Below, piece after piece: positions 58,125-60,706 of a stretch of 60,706 nt of DNA (its first letter is position 1; each line of letters starts with the position of its first letter). A program made the position numbers and the translations under genes. The stretch lies in contig NZ_JBHFEI010000019.1 of NCBI RefSeq assembly GCF_041928815.1, positions 1 to 60,706 on the forward strand. Direction: 5' to 3'. This DNA is from JBHFEI01 sp041928815. GTDB taxonomy: Bacteria > Pseudomonadota > Alphaproteobacteria > Rhizobiales > Rhizobiaceae. The notes beneath the pieces were generated by a model. The model was not told the origin of the DNA. It searched no databases and saw nothing but the letters and a program-made list of their open reading frames with translations.

Positions 58125-58137
58125 CGGGGGAAACGCC

Positions 58138-58902
58138 ATGTACCTCACCGGCAGGCAGGCCGAGATCCTGGAACTCGCGAAGGCCGAGGGACGGGTGCTG
58201 GTCGACGAACTCGCCACGCGCTTTTCCGTCACGCCGCAGACGATCCGCAAGGACCTCAACGATCTGTGCGACGGCAAGGCGCTGACGCGCATCCATGGCG
58301 GCGCGATCTTCCCGAGCGGCCGCGACAACGTCAAATACGACCAGCGCCGCGAGATCGCCGCGCCGGAAAAACTGGCGATCGGCCGCGCCTGCGCCGGCCT
58401 CATCCCGGACAGTGCCTCGCTGTTCATCAATATCGGCACCACCACGGAAGCGGTCGGCGAGGCGCTGACCGGCCATTCCTCGCTGATGGTCATCACCAAC
58501 AACATCAACGTCGCCAACAGCTTGCGGGTCTTTCCCTCGATCGAGGTGGTGATCGCCGGCGGCGTGGTGCGCGGGTCGGACGGCGGCATCGTCGGCGAGG
58601 CGGCGGTCGACTTCATCCGCCAGTTCAAGGTCGATTTCGCCGTCATCGGCGCGTCGGCCATCGATCACGACGGTGCGCTGCTCGATTTCGATTTCCGCGA
58701 AGTGAAAGTGGCGCAGGCGATCATCGCCAATGCCCGCCACGTCATCCTCGTCGCCGATTCGACCAAGTTCGACCGCACCGCGCCGGTGCGGATCGGCCAT
58801 ATTTCGCAGGTCCATACCTTCGTCACCGACCGCTGCAAGATCGCAAGCGTCCGCGACATCTGTTCCGCCGCCGAGGTGCGTCTTGTCGAAACGCGATCGT
58901 GA
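58138..58902 (+). CDS. glpR: Glycerol regulon repressor GlpR (DeoR family)
   Basis: 254 aa from the ATG at 58138 after GGGGGAAACGCC. DeoR helix-turn-helix (RQAEILELAKAEGRVLVDEL, VTPQTIRKDLNDLC), then a DeoR sensor domain with FINIGTTTEAV and VIAGGVVRGSDGGIVG. Senses glycerol 3-phosphate and represses the downstream glpD and transporter genes, as in rhizobia. glpD starts 110 bases later. Confidence 0.93.
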   Translation: MYLTGRQAEILELAKAEGRVLVDELATRFSVTPQTIRKDLNDLCDGKALTRIHGGAIFPSGRDNVKYDQRREIAAPEKLAIGRACAGLIPDSASLFINIGTTTEAVGEALTGHSSLMVITNNINVANSLRVFPSIEVVIAGGVVRGSDGGIVGEAAVDFIRQFKVDFAVIGASAIDHDGALLDFDFREVKVAQAIIANARHVILVADSTKFDRTAPVRIGHISQVHTFVTDRCKIASVRDICSAAEVRLVETRS

Positions 58903-58917
58903 ACGGGCGCGCCGAAC

Positions 58918-58952
58918 ATTCGTTTGACATTCGTATAATTTTCGTTTTAACT
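58918..58952 (+). promoter_or_regulatory. glpD promoter region with phased TTCGT repeats
   Basis: The core TTCGT occurs at 58919, 58930 and 58941, exactly 11 bases apart, on one helical face; a TTTCG follows at 58961. A TTGACA (58924-58929) with TTAACT (58947-58952), 17-base spacer, lies within the array. GlpR binding here would block the polymerase. Confidence 0.55.
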
Positions 58953-59012
58953 GTCTTCACTTTCGCAATTGCAACAAAATGATGCAATGCGAAATGCCTT
59001 GGGGAGAAGGCT

Positions 59013-60557
59013 GTGACGGGGCGGGAAACCTTCGACATTTTCGTGATCGGCGGCGGCATCAACGGCTGCGGCATTGCGCGCGACGCGGTCGGCCGCGGCT
59101 ACACGGTCGCGCTCGCCGAGATGAACGACTTCGCCTCCGGCACGTCCTCCGGCTCGACCAAGCTCATCCACGGGGGCCTGCGCTACCTCGAGCATTACGA
59201 GTTCCGGCTGGTGCGCGAGGCGCTGATGGAGCGCGAGATCCTCTGGGCGATGGCGCCGCACATCATCTGGCCGATGCGCTTCGTCCTGCCCTTCCAGAAG
59301 GGCGGGCCGCGCCCCGCCTGGCTGATCCGGCTCGGCCTCTTCCTCTACGACCATATCGGCGGCCGCAGGCGCCTGCCGGGCACGCGCACGCTCGATCTCG
59401 CGCGCGATCCGGCCGGACGGCCGCTGAAGAAGATCTTCCGCAAGGCTTTCGAATATTCGGACGGCTGGGTCGACGATGCCCGCATGGTCGTGCTCAACGC
59501 CCGCGACGCGGCCGATCGCGGCGCACGCATCCTGCCGCGCACCAAGGTCGTTTCGGCACGGCGCGAGCAGGCCGGCTGGGCCGTCGAGGTCGAGGATCTC
59601 GACAGCGGCCGCCGCGAGACGCTTTCCGCCCGCATGCTCGTCAACGCCGCCGGTCCCTGGGTCGACGCGGTGCTCTCCGCGGCGCTCGGCCGCAACGACG
59701 CGCGCAACGTCCGCCTCGTGCAGGGCAGCCACATCGTCGTCCGCCGGAAATTCGAGGACCCCCGCGCCTATTTCTTCCAGAACCCGGACGGGCGGATCAT
59801 GTTCGCCATCCCCTACCAGCAGGATTTCACCCTGATCGGCACGACCGACCGGGACTTCAAGGGCGACCCGCGCGGCATCCGCATCAGCCCGGAGGAAACG
59901 GACTATCTCTGCGCCGCGGCGAGCGAGTATTTCGCCGAACCCGTCCGGCCCTCCGACATCGTCTGGAGCTATTCGGCGGTCCGCCCGCTCTATGACGACG
60001 GCGCGGGCAAGGCCCAGGAGGCGACGCGCGACTACGTGCTGAAGCTGGAAGACGGCGCCGCGCCGCTGCTCAACGTCTTCGGCGGTAAGCTCACCACCTA
60101 TCGGCGGCTGGCGGAATCGGCGCTGGAAAAGATCGGCGAGGCGCTCGGGACGAAGGGCGCGCCCTGGACGGCGGGCTCGACATTGCCGGGCGGCGACTTT
60201 CCCGCCGAGGGCTACGACGCGCAAGTGGCGGCGCTGAAAGCGCGCTATCCCTTTCTCGAGGCGCGCCATGCCGGCCGTCTGGTCCGCCTCTATGGAACGG
60301 AGGCGGAGAAGCTCGTCGGTTCCGCGGCAAGTCTCGCGGAGCTCGGCCGCTGTTTCGGCGCCGATCTCTACGAGGCGGAGGTCCGCTGGCTGATGACGCG
60401 GGAATGGGCGCGGCGCGGCGACGATGTGCTGTGGCGCCGCACGAAACTGGGCCTGAGGCTCGACGACCGGGAGAAGGACGGGCTGGACGCCTACATGCGC
60501 CAGGATCTCGCCGCATGCGTGCCGAGAGGCGCGGGCGATCCGTCAGAAGGAATGTGA
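59013..60557 (+). CDS. glpD: Glycerol-3-phosphate dehydrogenase GlpD
   Basis: 514 aa from the GTG at 59013 (GGGAGAAGGCT upstream). FAD motif IFVIGGGINGCGIARDA, then STKLIHGGLRYLEHYEFRLV, FQNPDGRIMFAIPYQQDFTLIGTTD and YSAVRPLYDDG. The C-terminal lid domain ends at about 505. Oxidises glycerol 3-phosphate to DHAP at the membrane, passing electrons to quinone. Follows glpR and precedes the transporter ATPase. Confidence 0.96.
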   Translation: MTGRETFDIFVIGGGINGCGIARDAVGRGYTVALAEMNDFASGTSSGSTKLIHGGLRYLEHYEFRLVREALMEREILWAMAPHIIWPMRFVLPFQKGGPRPAWLIRLGLFLYDHIGGRRRLPGTRTLDLARDPAGRPLKKIFRKAFEYSDGWVDDARMVVLNARDAADRGARILPRTKVVSARREQAGWAVEVEDLDSGRRETLSARMLVNAAGPWVDAVLSAALGRNDARNVRLVQGSHIVVRRKFEDPRAYFFQNPDGRIMFAIPYQQDFTLIGTTDRDFKGDPRGIRISPEETDYLCAAASEYFAEPVRPSDIVWSYSAVRPLYDDGAGKAQEATRDYVLKLEDGAAPLLNVFGGKLTTYRRLAESALEKIGEALGTKGAPWTAGSTLPGGDFPAEGYDAQVAALKARYPFLEARHAGRLVRLYGTEAEKLVGSAASLAELGRCFGADLYEAEVRWLMTREWARRGDDVLWRRTKLGLRLDDREKDGLDAYMRQDLAACVPRGAGDPSEGM

Positions 60558-60569
60558 GGTTGATAGGCG

Positions 60570-60706
60570 ATGCTTGAGCTTCGAGGTGTTTGTTTGGATG
60601 TTGGTGTTGAGCGTCATGTATATGATGCGGATCTTGTGCTTGAGCGTGGGAGCCTGAACGTTCTTCTGGGACCGACCTTGTCGGGGAAGACGTCGTTGAT
60701 GCGGCT
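60570..60706 (+). CDS. glpS: ABC transporter ATPase, probable glycerol transporter GlpS (partial)
   Basis: 45 codons before the window ends. MLELRGVCLDVGVERHVYDA then ERGSLNVLLGPTLSGKTSLM, with a Walker A motif GPTLSGKT. Its place after glpD matches the glpRDSTPQUV glycerol uptake operon of Rhizobium leguminosarum. Codon use shifts: GTT, CTT, TTG and GAT are frequent, unlike the GC-rich third positions of glpD just before. Confidence 0.82.
   Translation, partial: MLELRGVCLDVGVERHVYDADLVLERGSLNVLLGPTLSGKTSLMR

Overview
The window is chromosomal DNA of high GC content from an alphaproteobacterium, most likely a Rhizobiaceae member (Rhizobium/Agrobacterium/Sinorhizobium/Shinella lineage). Reasons: ALA-synthase-type HemA, tRNA-Arg(CCU) split by a group I intron as known from Agrobacterium, the rhizobial mosaic intergenic repeats, DUF982/DUF2934/DUF2188 stress proteins, GGAAC-N16/17-NNTT (EcfG-type) promoters, and a glpR-glpD-glpS order as in rhizobia. 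Coding density is high; nearly all long ORFs opposite real genes are GC-driven shadows.

Layout. 1-80: possible partial gene. 315-4680: cobalamin-dependent methionine synthase with a palindromic operator, and a UPF0303 protein. 4938-5236: intron-containing tRNA-Arg. 5672-9539: translationally coupled signalling operon (cysteine-free molybdopterin-fold exported protein, hybrid histidine kinase with Hpt, HD-GYP response regulator), then a chemoreceptor. 11763-14280: small stress-type genes (DUF2934, DUF982, CBS) and a divergent SDR unit, driven by back-to-back EcfG-like promoters. 14426-18835: ketose operon (3-epimerase, ROK repressor, PfkB kinase, GatZ-like protein). 19152-31188: glycogen/trehalose and stress block (GlgX, TreZ, TreY, GlgA, CBS protein, small hypotheticals), with about nine EcfG-type promoters. 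31346-33742: dxr and hemA. 34024-37770: form II CO-dehydrogenase-like hydroxylase. 38218-44879: glycine-zipper lipoprotein, tamA, tamB. 45070-47878: Lrp regulator, arginase and ornithine aminotransferase. 48065-49643: lone CheW and an aldo/keto reductase. 49861-57173: NAD-dependent formate dehydrogenase operon fdsGBA-fdhD-fdsD, with a DUF4287 gene inside it and a LysR regulator upstream. 57208-60706: SDR, glpR, glpD and the start of a glycerol ABC transporter ATPase.

How the genes fit together. The strongest system-level signal is a general-stress (EcfG/PhyR) regulon. GlgX trims glycogen, TreY converts chain ends to the trehalosyl form and TreZ releases trehalose, while GlgA can rebuild glucan. 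Almost every transcription unit from 13.1 to 31.2 kb carries a GGAAC-N16/17-NNTT promoter, including several small proteins of unknown function, so trehalose production and these small proteins are probably induced together by stress. Other coherent units are a self-regulated operon that should bring a rare ketohexose to fructose 6-phosphate, an arginine degradation unit, a formate oxidation operon and a glycerol unit.
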